64,000 nucleotides of DNA from Aureibaculum sp. 2308TA14-22. GTDB lineage: Bacteria; Bacteroidota; Bacteroidia; Flavobacteriales; Flavobacteriaceae. The notes below the pieces were generated by a model. That model saw nothing but the letters and a program-made list of their open reading frames with translations, was not told the origin of the DNA and made no database searches. Below are positions 28,495 to 38,505 of this stretch, piece after piece. The stretch covers positions 2,444,501 to 2,508,500 of the forward strand of contig NZ_JBEWXT010000001.1 of the NCBI RefSeq assembly GCF_040538665.1, read 5' to 3'. The position numbers and the translations under genes are program-made. Each line of letters starts with the position of its first letter. Position 1 is the first letter of the stretch.

Positions 28495-29346
28495 ATGAAG
28501 TATTTAAAACTATTTATAAGTATATGTATTATAAGTTTTTTGGTAAGTTGTGGTTCTCATAAAAGAACAAGTCAAAAATATCCAACTAAAGCACCGACAA
28601 CTCCAAGAACAAAAGTTGCTAAAAAAACACCAACCCCAGTAAAAATTCAGAAAATTGACGAGGCTGATGTAATCCACGCTAATTTGATTCGCAAAAAACC
28701 CAATTTGAATAAAAATACACTTGCTTATATTGATGAGTATAACGATATTGCAATCTTAGAAATGATTGCCTATAAAATACCTGCCAGCATTACGTTGGCT
28801 CAAGGTATTTTAGAATCCAACAGCGGTAGAAGCCGACTTTCTGTTAAGGGCAACAATCATTTTGGAATAAAGTGCCATAGTAGTTGGACTGGAAAACGTA
28901 TGTATCATGACGATGATGCCAGACAGGAATGTTTTAGAAAATATGAACATCCTCTGACTTCATTTAGAGACCATTCTTTATTTCTTTACGGAAGAAAACG
29001 GTACGCTGATTTATTTGAACTAAAAAAGAAAGATTATAAAGGCTGGTCTAAGGGGTTAAAAAAAGCGGGTTATGCTACTGACCCCAGATATCCCAAAAAA
29101 TTAATTACACTTATTGAAACCTATGAACTAGATAAGTATGACGATTTTGATGAAAGTTTTTTATATAGTGGCAAAGTGATGAAGAAGAAAGAAAATAGTT
29201 CTAAGGCCAAATATGTGATAGTAGCAAAAGGTGATACATTGTACTCCTTGGCAAGAAACAACAATTTAACCGTTGATAAATTAAAGTGGCTAAACGGATT
29301 AAAAAACAATGAACTTTCTATTGGACAAAAAATTTATGTAGAATAG
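28495..29346 (+). CDS. glucosaminidase-LysM lipoprotein (peptidoglycan hydrolase)
   Basis: 283 residues. Lipobox at LVSCGS (Cys19), a proline/lysine/threonine linker to about residue 60, then a glucosaminidase (GH73-type) domain: IPASITLAQGILESNSGRSR, NHFGIKCHSSWTG and the C-terminal KKAGYATDPRYPKKLI. A LysM domain (about 239-283; VAKGDTLYSLARNN, WLNGLKNNELSIGQKIYV) binds peptidoglycan. Glu in GILESNSG is the expected catalytic acid. It cleaves glycan strands in wall turnover or daughter-cell separation. Located in the periplasm. Confidence 0.93.
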   Translation: MKYLKLFISICIISFLVSCGSHKRTSQKYPTKAPTTPRTKVAKKTPTPVKIQKIDEADVIHANLIRKKPNLNKNTLAYIDEYNDIAILEMIAYKIPASITLAQGILESNSGRSRLSVKGNNHFGIKCHSSWTGKRMYHDDDARQECFRKYEHPLTSFRDHSLFLYGRKRYADLFELKKKDYKGWSKGLKKAGYATDPRYPKKLITLIETYELDKYDDFDESFLYSGKVMKKKENSSKAKYVIVAKGDTLYSLARNNNLTVDKLKWLNGLKNNELSIGQKIYVE

Positions 29347-29373
29347 TACGAGTTTTCATTATAATAATGGTAT

Positions 29374-29447
29374 GTCATTCCGACGTAGGAGGAATCTCAA
29401 TAGTATGAGTACTTATCATAAAAAGATTCCTCGTTCCTCGGAATGAC
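29374..29447. repeat. inverted repeat of the GTCATTCCGA type
   Basis: The 24-base arms at 29374-29397 and 29424-29447 are inverted copies with 21 of 24 matches; both have GTCATTCCGA and GAGGAATCT when oriented alike. It sits between the convergent glucosaminidase and Spy-like genes. Such units are dispersed in Bacteroidota genomes and may be non-autonomous elements. A perfect stem would also stop transcription on either strand. Confidence 0.65.
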
Positions 29448-29490
29448 AACTAAGAATGATTTGTCAATTAAAAACAGAACCTAATCTTAA

Positions 29491-30027
29491 TTATTCTTTA
29501 GAGCCTTGCCCTTTTCTTTCTTGTCTTTTTTTGCCTTTTTGATGCTGTCTCATTTTTTTATGCTTTCGTACTTTTTTCATTTTATGAGCCTTATGTTTTC
29601 TAGACTTTTTCCAAGTTTCATATTGACTATCATTTAAAATGCTTTTCATTTCTTTTTGATGAGCCAATGCTTTATCCAATCTTGTATTTTTTCTGGTAAA
29701 AAGATCATCTCCAGTTGGTTTTTCTCCCTTTTCACGTAAAGCCATTCTTTCTTTTCTTTTTGCTTCACGCTCAATAGCGTTCTCTTTATTCAACTTATAG
29801 ATCTTTTTTTGTTGAGATTCATTTAATTCCAAGCCTAACGTCATTTTTTTAGTTTGCAACTCGGCAATTTGATCTGGGGTTAGTTTGGGTTTTTCAAATT
29901 CTCTTTTTTGGTTTTGGGCAAAAGTACCTACGGTCAGTAATGCCATTAACCCGCCAATTACTAATTTTTTACCCCTAAAAGTTTTACTTTCTTTAGATTG
30001 ATTGTCTGTGTGTTTTAAAATTTTCAT
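29491..30027 (-). CDS. Spy/CpxP-like exported protein with basic tail
   Basis: 178 residues starting at the ATG at 30027. A hydrophobic segment (LVIGGLMALLTVGTFAQ) after a 20-residue polar lead is the signal peptide. Two LTxxQ-type helical motifs are visible: LTPDQIAELQTKKMTLGLEL (with ESQQKKIYKL) and LNDSQYETWKKSRK. The C-terminal ~35 residues are lysine, histidine and arginine rich (KMKKVRKHKKMRQHQ). Spy and CpxP are periplasmic chaperones. The basic tail could bind anionic polymers or metal. The LTxxQ-type assignment is good; the function is inferred. Confidence 0.7.
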   Translation of the reverse strand: MKILKHTDNQSKESKTFRGKKLVIGGLMALLTVGTFAQNQKREFEKPKLTPDQIAELQTKKMTLGLELNESQQKKIYKLNKENAIEREAKRKERMALREKGEKPTGDDLFTRKNTRLDKALAHQKEMKSILNDSQYETWKKSRKHKAHKMKKVRKHKKMRQHQKGKKRQERKGQGSKE

Positions 30028-30153
30028 GATGTATATTTTTATTGTTTCGCTCTTTTGACCATAGCTATAAGACAAGGTTTAATTAAAGTTCTGATTTTAA
30101 CAGTAGATTAACATTACTGTCCAAAATCCAAGGTGATTAAAAATTTGATTAGC

Positions 30154-30830
30154 TTAGCAATTCTCTATATTTTGTGCAATTACAGCTTTAAAAATTAGGT
30201 ATTGTGCCATTAGGTAGGTTAACATGATAACTATTGGAAAAAATTCGTTTGTACTATAAAACTTATTTATAGCCAGTACGGAATCAGAAATAATAAAAAG
30301 TGAAGCTCCAACTACCATAAATAATGCAGATAAACTTTTATTATTCAGATAATTCAATAATGAAACATAGCCCATAATGGCTATGGTTATTCCATAGACT
30401 ACAACAGGAATAAACAAATCGTTCAAATTATTCTTTAATAAATTTATAAGTACAAAAAACAAGATTAGAAATGGTATAGCAGCTACTGCTTTTGTTTTTA
30501 AAGAAGTCTTATTGAGCCAGCATAAGACAATTTTAATATAAATAATATGTGCTAGTAAAAATGAAATTAGCCCCAGAATAAAATAAATTTCTCCTTCAAA
30601 TAATAGCAATACATCACCGAAAAATGAAAATACTAATGCACCAATATACCACCCATTAAAATTACGCTCCGAAACCAAATAGAGAAGCAACAAGGTTAAC
30701 ATTAACAGCGGTTTAAAAACGAATCGAAGTTGATTTAAGTGGAAAATAATTCCCGCCAAATCACATAATGAAACGATTACAAAAAGTGCCGTTACAATTT
30801 TGACCTTAGTATTGTTTTTAGCGGCACTCA

Positions 30831-30831
<1 letters not shown>
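30154..30831 (-). CDS. YhhN/TMEM86-family membrane protein (lysoplasmalogenase-like)
   Basis: 225 residues with about eight membrane helices. RFVFKPLLMLTLLLLYLVS, LVFSFFGDVLLLFEG and GASLFIISDSVLAINKF are the family signatures with the conserved D residues. The eukaryotic member hydrolyses the vinyl ether of lysoplasmalogens; the bacterial role is little known. Its ATG shares one base (30831) with the ligA stop, so it is translated from the ligA mRNA. A biochemical link with ligA is unlikely. Confidence 0.88.
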
Positions 30832-32828
<1,997 letters not shown>

Positions 32829-32904
32829 TTAGGGTGTTACTTTTAAAAGTTAAAAATAAGGAAATAAATTGGGAACGTTTACATCCAAAATTGGTTTTGA
32901 AATT

Positions 32905-32953
32905 ATCCGTTTTTACCTGCCCGACAAGTTGGCGGGACGGTAAATAAACGGAT
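32905..32953. repeat. nested inverted repeat of the CTGCCCG type
   Basis: Outer arms ATCCGTTT (32905-32912) and AAACGGAT (32946-32953) are perfect. Inner arms around TTACC/GGTAA, and GCCCGAC against GTTGGCGGG, complete a long stem with a central loop near AA. This G/C-rich core in A/T-rich DNA resembles dispersed Flavobacteriaceae palindromes. It lies upstream of ligA and just left of the cassette-like region. Confidence 0.55.
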
Positions 32954-33094
32954 GGCTTTTCATCATTGCTCAACAAAAGCCTAAATAGTAATGCTTCTGG
33001 GCATTGCTATTAAATTAAATAAGTATCTTGCAAAACCGCAATGCGGTTATACATATGTTGTGCTTAATTAAAGAATCAAAATGAATGGAATGGA

Positions 33095-33571
33095 ATGGAA
33101 TGGCCTGACTATCATAAAACTCTAGATAACCTGAGGTTTTCCGAGGGAGCAGAAAAATCACTTAAAGAAACAAGCAATTGGATTTTAGGAATCTCGGTTG
33201 GTCTTTGCTCATTACTTTTATTTAAATCAACAGATTTTGACCTAAATAAATATGACAACGCAACGGTTTTCTATAAGGTTTTATTGATATTTTCTATAGT
33301 TACAGTTTTCATTTCTGGATTTAGCAAATTTCTGATTTTAAATAGAGAATCCAAGCTGAATATTGGACTTGGATTGTTGCAAAGAAGGCTCTATGTGGAC
33401 AAAAAGGATTTTACTGAAGATGAGTTTTTTCTTCATTGGAACGAAATATTGGCGAATTGGACAAAAGAACGTAATCGATTGAACTTCGTTGCACAATTTT
33501 CTAATTTCGCGAGTATTTTAACTTTGCTATTGTTTATTTCTTCAACAATTCTCGTTATCACTTTAATATAA
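33095..33571 (+). CDS. hypothetical membrane protein (cassette gene 1)
   Basis: 158 residues. The N-terminal half is polar, followed by hydrophobic stretches at about residues 28-43, 58-80 and 138-158, so three transmembrane segments. No family was recognised. The ATG at 33095 lies in a tandem AATGG repeat (four copies, 33084-33103); each copy offers an ATG in another frame, but only 33095 opens this ORF. The gene sits between inverted repeats TGTTGTGCTTA and TAAGCACAACA, as the first unit of the cassette-like array. The product may be a small membrane protein of an accessory type; a toxin or immunity role is conceivable but unsupported. Confidence 0.7.
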   Translation: MEWPDYHKTLDNLRFSEGAEKSLKETSNWILGISVGLCSLLLFKSTDFDLNKYDNATVFYKVLLIFSIVTVFISGFSKFLILNRESKLNIGLGLLQRRLYVDKKDFTEDEFFLHWNEILANWTKERNRLNFVAQFSNFASILTLLLFISSTILVITLI

Positions 33572-33577
33572 AATGAC

Positions 33578-33706
33578 TAAGCACAACAACGTATCCTATG
33601 AAAAGTACTAGTTACGAAAGTCCTCACGGACTTTCTATTCAGTTTATATTTGCTAAATTAGTTTATTAAACACACAACGAAACCATACACAAACACGTTG
33701 TAAAAC
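33578..33706. repeat. cassette-boundary element A (complete)
   Basis: Begins with the inverted arm TAAGCACAACA, then CAACGTAT (33587-33594). A perfect hairpin follows, GAAAGTCC (33616-33623), loop TCAC, GGACTTTC (33628-33635), then ATTTGCTAA and CATACACAAACACG (33684-33697). It ends in TTGTAAAAC, which belongs to the next unit. This is the most complete copy and the best template for searching the genome. Confidence 0.65.
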
Positions 33707-33709
33707 ATT

Positions 33710-34303
33710 ATGAAGAAAATCTTGAACATAAAAAAACACTTCATCAAATTGATTTTAATATTAGTTTGTGGAATGAGTTATGGACAAGTTGAAATAAGAG
33801 GAAAAGTAATTTCTGAATTATCAAAAGAAACTCTTTGGTATGGTTATTCAATAAAGCCGAATATAAAAGAACATCCGAAAAGTAAACCTAATGAATCTGG
33901 AGAATTTATAATTGAATATTTAGAACCAAATAAAGAATATGATATTATAATTTCTGCTGTTGGATATGAAGATCAAATATTTAAAGTAAAAACGAATGAA
34001 AGTATAACTTATAAAAATTTTGAATTAAAAGTAAACTGTTTTTATAGTTCAGAAAAAGCTGAAAATGATTGAAAAAATGGAAAACCACAATTCTTATTAA
34101 TTGGTTCAATTGCACCTATTGGAAACACTAAATCTGACAATAAGTTTGAGAAAAAACACAAAATTGAATATTATGATTTTGGTTGTGAAATTTCGAACTA
34201 TGAATGTATTGAACTTTACAATCAGAAAATTGCGGAATTAATGGACAAAAAATATGGAAAGAAATGGAGAAAAAAAGCAAGAAAAGATATAATCGGAATT
34301 TAA
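33710..34303 (+). pseudogene. cassette gene 2: exported protein interrupted by an in-frame TGA
   Basis: The first part is 120 residues: a signal peptide (IKLILILVCGMSYGQ) and a carboxypeptidase-regulatory-like beta domain (IRGKVISELSKETLWYGYSI ... NESGEFIIEYLEPNKEYDII). A TGA at 34070-34072 stops it, yet the same frame stays open for another 76 codons (GKPQFLLIGSIAPIGNT, then YYDFGCEISNYECIEL and KKYGKKWRKKARKD) to TAA at 34301-34303. The second part looks like native protein. So either a nonsense mutation (TGG, CGA, AGA or GGA to TGA), read-through, or a sequencing error. TGA serves as a normal stop elsewhere in the window, so it is not a reassigned codon. Inverted arms TTGTAAAAC and GTTTTACAA bracket the gene. 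Confidence 0.65.
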
Positions 34304-34308
34304 AAAAC

Positions 34309-34361
34309 GTTTTACAATATCGTATATAATTTATTGCTTTCTTCTAGCCTACTTACGAAAA
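34309..34361. repeat. cassette-boundary element C (truncated)
   Basis: Starts with GTTTTACAA (the inverted arm of unit 2), then CGTATATAATTTATTGC and TAGCCTACTTACGAAA. It aligns with element B over CGTATA, ATTGC and TAGCCTA, and with A over TTACGAAA. It stops directly at the ATG of the PhzF-like gene at 34362, so the second half (hairpin and CATACACAAACACG) is missing. Confidence 0.6.
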
Positions 34362-35177
34362 ATGACTAAAATAGAAACCTACATAGTTGATTCTTTTACA
34401 GACAAACCTTTTAAAGGAAATCCTGCTGGAGTTTGTGTTTTAGATCAAAAATTGACAGATGAACAAATGCAATCTATTGCAAAAGAATTGGGACTTTCTG
34501 AAACTGCATTTATAACTCTAATTGATAAACCTAACAAATATTCAATAAGGTACTTTTCTCCAGTAATGGAAATTCCTCTTTGTGGGCACGCAACACTTGC
34601 TTCTTCAAAAGTTCTTTTTGAAATTAATCCGACAATGACTGACATTCACTTTAAGAATATTCAGGATCTAGATTTAATGATTAAAAAATATCAAGAAAAA
34701 ATTGAAATGGAATTCCCTGTTTATGACACAATTCCTCTAAATACCCCTAACGAATTATTAAAAGCACTAGGAATAGAAAAAATATCAAACAGTGAGTTTA
34801 ATAAAGAAACAAACATTTTACTAATTGAGATAGAAAGCTGTCAATTGTTAAATAATCTATCTCCTAATTATGAGAAATTAAAAGCTTCTCATGATTCTAT
34901 AAATGGAGTATTAGTTACTGCAATATCTGACAAAAATGACTTTGACTTTGAATCGCGATATTTTTGGCCTTGGAGCGGAACAAATGAAGACCCTGTAACA
35001 GGAGGAACTCATACATTTCTAGCAAAATATTGGGCTACAAGATTGAATAAAAAGAAAATGAATTCTTTTCAATGTTCTGAAAGAAGTGGTTTTATGGAAG
35101 TAGAATTAATAAGCGAGAGTAAATTGACAATAAAAAGTGAAGCTCAAATAATTCTAAAAGGAGAATTGAGAATATAA
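34362..35177 (+). CDS. PhzF-family isomerase (cassette gene 3)
   Basis: 271 residues. The start YIVDSFTDKPFKGNPAGVC and the following LSETAFI are the PhzF signature; the catalytic glutamate is in SETAF. RYFSPVMEIPLCGHATLAS is the second conserved block, and EDPVTGGTHTFLAKYW the C-terminal half's. The fold is a diaminopimelate-epimerase-like duplicated beta barrel. Family members isomerise phenazine precursors or serve unknown metabolic roles. No other phenazine genes lie here, so it should not be called a phenazine gene. Located inside the cassette-like array. Confidence 0.9.
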   Translation: MTKIETYIVDSFTDKPFKGNPAGVCVLDQKLTDEQMQSIAKELGLSETAFITLIDKPNKYSIRYFSPVMEIPLCGHATLASSKVLFEINPTMTDIHFKNIQDLDLMIKKYQEKIEMEFPVYDTIPLNTPNELLKALGIEKISNSEFNKETNILLIEIESCQLLNNLSPNYEKLKASHDSINGVLVTAISDKNDFDFESRYFWPWSGTNEDPVTGGTHTFLAKYWATRLNKKKMNSFQCSERSGFMEVELISESKLTIKSEAQIILKGELRI

Positions 35178-35182
35178 AAACC

Positions 35183-35311
35183 GTTACAAACAACGTATAA
35201 AATTCATTGCCAGTGATAGCCTAGAAGCATCGGAGCTCGCGGACTTTCTATCTGTGATTTATTTGCTAACTTTAGTACTTAAACTACGCAACTAAATCAT
35301 ACACAAACACG
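35183..35311. repeat. cassette-boundary element B (complete)
   Basis: Starts GTTACAAACAACGTATA, then ATTGC and TAGCCTAG, then GGACTTTCTAT (35241-35251, identical to 33628-33638), then ATTTGCTAA and CATACACAAACACG (35298-35311, identical to 33684-33697). The hairpin is decayed: the left half reads GGAGCTCG instead of GAAAGTCC. It is followed by CTAGAATTAAATCAGC, with no matching inverted arm seen downstream of the next gene. Confidence 0.65.
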
Positions 35312-35351
35312 CTAGAATTAAATCAGCTAAAAATAAATACCAACAACTTAT

Positions 35352-36839
35352 ATGGCCAACAAACGAGAAAATTCAATAGAAATAAGTAAGACCGAGTTTC
35401 GAAAAATTGGCTACGAACTTATAGATACTATTTCTGATTTTTTTGAGGGTATTTCTGAAAAACCCGTAACAACCAGTAAATCTCCAAAGGAATTACAACA
35501 TACTTTAGGCAAAGCCTCTTTACCTGAAAATGGATTGCCAGCGGAAGAATTATTAGCTTCCGCCTCAAAATTATTATTTGATAACTCTTTGTTTAACGGT
35601 CATCCCAAATTTTTTGGATTTATAACCTCTTCGGCAACTCCAATTGGAGCTTTGGCTGATTTATTAGCGTCTTCAGTTAACCCAAATGTCGGTGGGCAAA
35701 TACTAAGCCCAATGGCCACCGAAATTGAGAAACAAACTATTAAATGGCTAGCAGAATTTATTGGAGTATCACCAACCTATGGAGGTGTTTTAGTTAGTGG
35801 TGGAAACATGGCAAATTTCACTGCCTTTTTAGCAGCAAGAACAGCTAAAGCTCCAAAAAGCATTAAAGAAGATGGTCTTTCAAACGCTTCAAAACAGTTA
35901 ATAACCTATTGTTCAAAATCTACACATACATGGGTTGATAAAGCAGTTATTTTATTTGGGCATGGTAGCAATTCTATCCGTTGGATACCCACTGATGCAT
36001 CAAATAAAATGGATAATCACGTTTTAAAGCAAACCATAAAAGAGGATTTAAAAAATGGTCATCAGCCATTCATGGTAGTAGGTACCGCTGGTGACGTAAG
36101 CACTGGGGTTGTAGATAACCTCAAAGCCATTGCTACTATTTGTAAAGCATATGATTTATGGTTCCATATAGACGGTGCTTATGGTGTTCCTGCGGCTATT
36201 ATTCCAGAATTAAAAGAATTATTTGCTGGACTAAAAGAAGCCGATTCTATTGCACTAGATCCACATAAGTGGTTGTATAGTCCATTAGAAGCGGGGTGTA
36301 CTTTGGTAAAAAATCCAAAGCATCTTATTGACACTTATAGTTCACACCCAGAATATTATAATTTCAGTTTAACTGAAGAAGGCGGATCTCTAAATTACTT
36401 CGAATATGGTCTTCAGAATTCTCGTGGTTTTAGAGCCTTAAAAGTATGGCTAGCATTACAACAAATTGGAAGTAATGGCTATATGAAACTTATTAGAGAA
36501 GATATAGAGCTATCAAAATACTTTTATAAATTGGCAGAAAAACATACGGAATTAGAGCCAATAACACAAAATTTAAGTATTGCTACATTTAGGTATATTC
36601 CAGAAAATCTTGAGGTTAATGGTAAAAAAAGAAAAGAATATTTGAATACTCTAAATGAGGAATTAGTAAATGGATTACAACAAGGTGGAGAGATGTTTTT
36701 ATCTAATGCCATAGTAGATCAACAATATTGCCTCAGAACATGTATTGTAAATTTTAGAACTACAAAAAAGGATATAGAAGAATGTATTGATATTATAGTT
36801 AAAGAAGGTAGAAAAATACACCTATCACTTCGAGAATAA
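35352..36839 (+). CDS. PLP-dependent group II amino-acid decarboxylase
   Basis: 495 residues. The PLP lysine is in LDPHKWLYSPLEAG; the HIDGAYGVPA stretch (HxDxAY) holds the aspartate that binds the pyridine nitrogen; SGGNMANFTAFLAART is the N-terminal PLP-binding block. The family includes aromatic-L-amino-acid, glutamate, aspartate and histidine decarboxylases; which substrate applies here is not clear. It may be co-transcribed with the SGNH hydrolase 32 bases downstream. It starts 40 bases after cassette element B but shows no cassette end, so it is probably chromosomal. Confidence 0.88.
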   Translation: MANKRENSIEISKTEFRKIGYELIDTISDFFEGISEKPVTTSKSPKELQHTLGKASLPENGLPAEELLASASKLLFDNSLFNGHPKFFGFITSSATPIGALADLLASSVNPNVGGQILSPMATEIEKQTIKWLAEFIGVSPTYGGVLVSGGNMANFTAFLAARTAKAPKSIKEDGLSNASKQLITYCSKSTHTWVDKAVILFGHGSNSIRWIPTDASNKMDNHVLKQTIKEDLKNGHQPFMVVGTAGDVSTGVVDNLKAIATICKAYDLWFHIDGAYGVPAAIIPELKELFAGLKEADSIALDPHKWLYSPLEAGCTLVKNPKHLIDTYSSHPEYYNFSLTEEGGSLNYFEYGLQNSRGFRALKVWLALQQIGSNGYMKLIREDIELSKYFYKLAEKHTELEPITQNLSIATFRYIPENLEVNGKKRKEYLNTLNEELVNGLQQGGEMFLSNAIVDQQYCLRTCIVNFRTTKKDIEECIDIIVKEGRKIHLSLRE

Positions 36840-36871
36840 TAGGAAAGGTTTTTATTAAAGGACTAGAACAT

Positions 36872-37531
36872 ATGATAAAAAGTAAGATTTATTTGGTCTC
36901 TGTAATTTTAATTACACTCTTGCTAACTGGTTATAGCGAAAAGAAACCCAAAATATTAATTATAGGTGATTCTATTTCAATAGGATATACTCCATTTGTA
37001 AAAGAACATTTTGGGGATAGGGCAATGATTTCCCATAACCCTGGAAATGCCCAACATACCGGAACTGGATTAGAAAAAATAACCGAGTGGATAGGAGCAG
37101 AACAATGGGATATTATCCAATTTAACTGGGGGCTTTGGGATTTGTGTTATCGTCATCCAGATTCTAAAGTGCAAGGCAACAGAGATAAGGTAAATGGGCA
37201 ACTAACATATAGTGTTGTGGATTATACAGCCAATCTCGATTCTATCGTTTCCACTTTAAAGAAAAAAACCAAAGCCAAATTAATTTTTGTTACTACTTCT
37301 TATGTTCCTGAAAATGAAGCAGGCAGATTTAAGAGTGACGCCATAAAATATAATAATGCGGCAAAATCAATAATGAAAAAACATTCCATTATTGTAAATG
37401 ATATTTATGAGCAGTCTAAACAAATTCACAAAGAATTTGGAAAAGGATCTGATAACGTGCATTATACCAAAGAAGGCTATCAAAAATTGGGTAAATTGGT
37501 TACTGATTTTTTAGAAACCGAAATAAACTAA
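36872..37531 (+). CDS. SGNH/GDSL-family hydrolase, exported
   Basis: 219 residues with a signal peptide (VSVILITLLLTGYSEKK). ILIIGDSISIGY carries the catalytic serine (GDS), the asparagine/glycine blocks are in FNWGLWDL and TSYVPEN, and DNVHYTKEGYQKLG contains the catalytic D-x2-H. Family members are esterases or deacetylases of polysaccharides or lipids. The substrate is unknown. It overlaps the convergent amidinotransferase-fold gene by 4 bases at the stops. Confidence 0.85.
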   Translation: MIKSKIYLVSVILITLLLTGYSEKKPKILIIGDSISIGYTPFVKEHFGDRAMISHNPGNAQHTGTGLEKITEWIGAEQWDIIQFNWGLWDLCYRHPDSKVQGNRDKVNGQLTYSVVDYTANLDSIVSTLKKKTKAKLIFVTTSYVPENEAGRFKSDAIKYNNAAKSIMKKHSIIVNDIYEQSKQIHKEFGKGSDNVHYTKEGYQKLGKLVTDFLETEIN

Positions 37532-38442
37532 TCTCTTATCAACGGCATTGTAGAACACCTGAGTAAACCTTCCTGTTTAGCAATTTCCGCATAAGGCACT
37601 TCTTCGACAATGAATCCCTGTTGGCGTAACCACTTATTTAATCTGGTAAAATTGCGTTCGGAAACAATTACATTTTCTGAAATTGAAAATATATTACTGT
37701 TCATATTGTACATCTCTTCTTTGGTAATTTCAAAAATATTTTCAGTGCCAAAATAGTTGACCAACCAATTGTACTCTTCTTCAATTAAAAAACCGTTTTT
37801 ATGCAAAATTGCTTTATTCTTACCAATGGGTTGAAAACAGCAATCTAAATGTAGGGCGTTTTCTTTTGCATTTGTATTTGATTTTCGCAGCTCAAAAGAT
37901 TTTACCTTTTTGTGAGGAAATAATTCTTGCAGGGCTTCAACCGCGTAACTATTCGTTCTTGCCGTAATCAGGTCAGGATAATCATCACCTGTATAAACTC
38001 CAATAAAAATATAATCGTTCCAAGGCATTACATCGCCACCTTCAACATGCACTTTTTCAGGTAATTTGATAACATTTTTTGGATCAATTTGTTGAACAAC
38101 ATGTTCGATAGCTTCAATTTCTCTATCTCTATCAGGTAGAATATTAGATTTTATAAATTTATCTTCAATTACAAAAGCAATATCCCTGGCAAAAATTTGA
38201 TTGTAATTTTCAATAGGTTTTGGTCTAAACACTTGTACATCGTATTTTTTTAAAACTTCTGCAACTGCTTCCATTTCGGTTACCATATCTTTAACTTTTG
38301 GATAAGTACCCGCCAAAATATGTTCTCTAGATTTTGGATCGTAAGCTTCTTCAAAAGTTGGTGCAGAGCCATTACTAAGGGCAGTACCGAGCACTACAGC
38401 CTTTAACCTAGAAGTCTCGTTTTGTATATTTAGTTTTAACAT
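37528..38442 (-). CDS. amidinotransferase/DDAH-fold hydrolase
   Basis: 304 residues of the pentein fold. EKVHVEGGDVMPW holds the EGGD acids, LHLDCCFQ the histidine, and LLRCSTMPLIRD the C-terminal catalytic cysteine. Such enzymes include arginine deiminase, dimethylargininase and amidinotransferases. Bacteroidota members are often annotated as arginine deiminase-related proteins, with uncertain substrate. A strong hairpin plus T-tract lies in its leader, immediately before the ATG. The gene overlaps the SGNH gene end. Confidence 0.85.
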   Translation of the reverse strand: MLKLNIQNETSRLKAVVLGTALSNGSAPTFEEAYDPKSREHILAGTYPKVKDMVTEMEAVAEVLKKYDVQVFRPKPIENYNQIFARDIAFVIEDKFIKSNILPDRDREIEAIEHVVQQIDPKNVIKLPEKVHVEGGDVMPWNDYIFIGVYTGDDYPDLITARTNSYAVEALQELFPHKKVKSFELRKSNTNAKENALHLDCCFQPIGKNKAILHKNGFLIEEEYNWLVNYFGTENIFEITKEEMYNMNSNIFSISENVIVSERNFTRLNKWLRQQGFIVEEVPYAEIAKQEGLLRCSTMPLIRD

Positions 38443-38450
38443 AAAAAAAA

Positions 38451-38484
38451 TGTCATTTTTTCCAAAAGTATGGAAAAAATGACA
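38451..38484 (-). terminator. terminator of gltA just before the next start
   Basis: TGTCATTTTTTCCA (38451-38464) and TGGAAAAAATGACA (38471-38484) are perfect 14-base inverted arms with a 6-base loop. On the minus strand the stem is followed by eight T and then the ATG of the amidinotransferase-fold gene at 38442. It ends most gltA transcripts but would also be the leader of any read-through transcript. Confidence 0.8.
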
Positions 38485-38505
38485 GTATATAATGTTCTTA
38501 AAAAA

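Larger units (their letters stand above)
33034..35311. mobile_element. cassette-like array with repeated attC-like elements
   Basis: Three short, unrelated plus-strand genes are each followed by a copy of a related element. A is 33578-33706, C is 34309-34361 (truncated), B is 35183-35311. Shared blocks are CGTAT, ATTTGCTAA, TTACGAAA, GGACTTTCTAT and CATACACAAACACG. The first two genes have gene-specific inverted repeats at their two ends: TGTTGTGCTTA (33056-33066) with TAAGCACAACA (33578-33588), and TTGTAAAAC (33698-33706) with GTTTTACAA (34309-34317). A hairpin AACCGCA-A-TGCGGTT (33034-33048) marks the left end. The region interrupts otherwise ordinary core genes, ligA and a decarboxylase. 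Confidence 0.6.

Noticed and set aside
33084-33103. Tandem AATGG repeat at the start of cassette gene 1 as a phase-variation switch
   Set aside because: Every repeat unit contains an ATG, and the last units always keep the start codon in the same place relative to the ORF, so gain or loss of units would not switch the frame. Only competing upstream ATGs change.
33710-34303. TGA read as an amino acid (changed genetic code)
   Set aside because: TGA is a proper stop in other genes here, for example at 7501-7503 and 27351-27353. The interrupted cassette gene is better explained by a nonsense mutation.
34362-35177. Phenazine biosynthesis gene
   Set aside because: Only a PhzF-fold protein is present. 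No phzA-phzG genes are near, and PhzF homologues occur widely in bacteria that make no phenazines.
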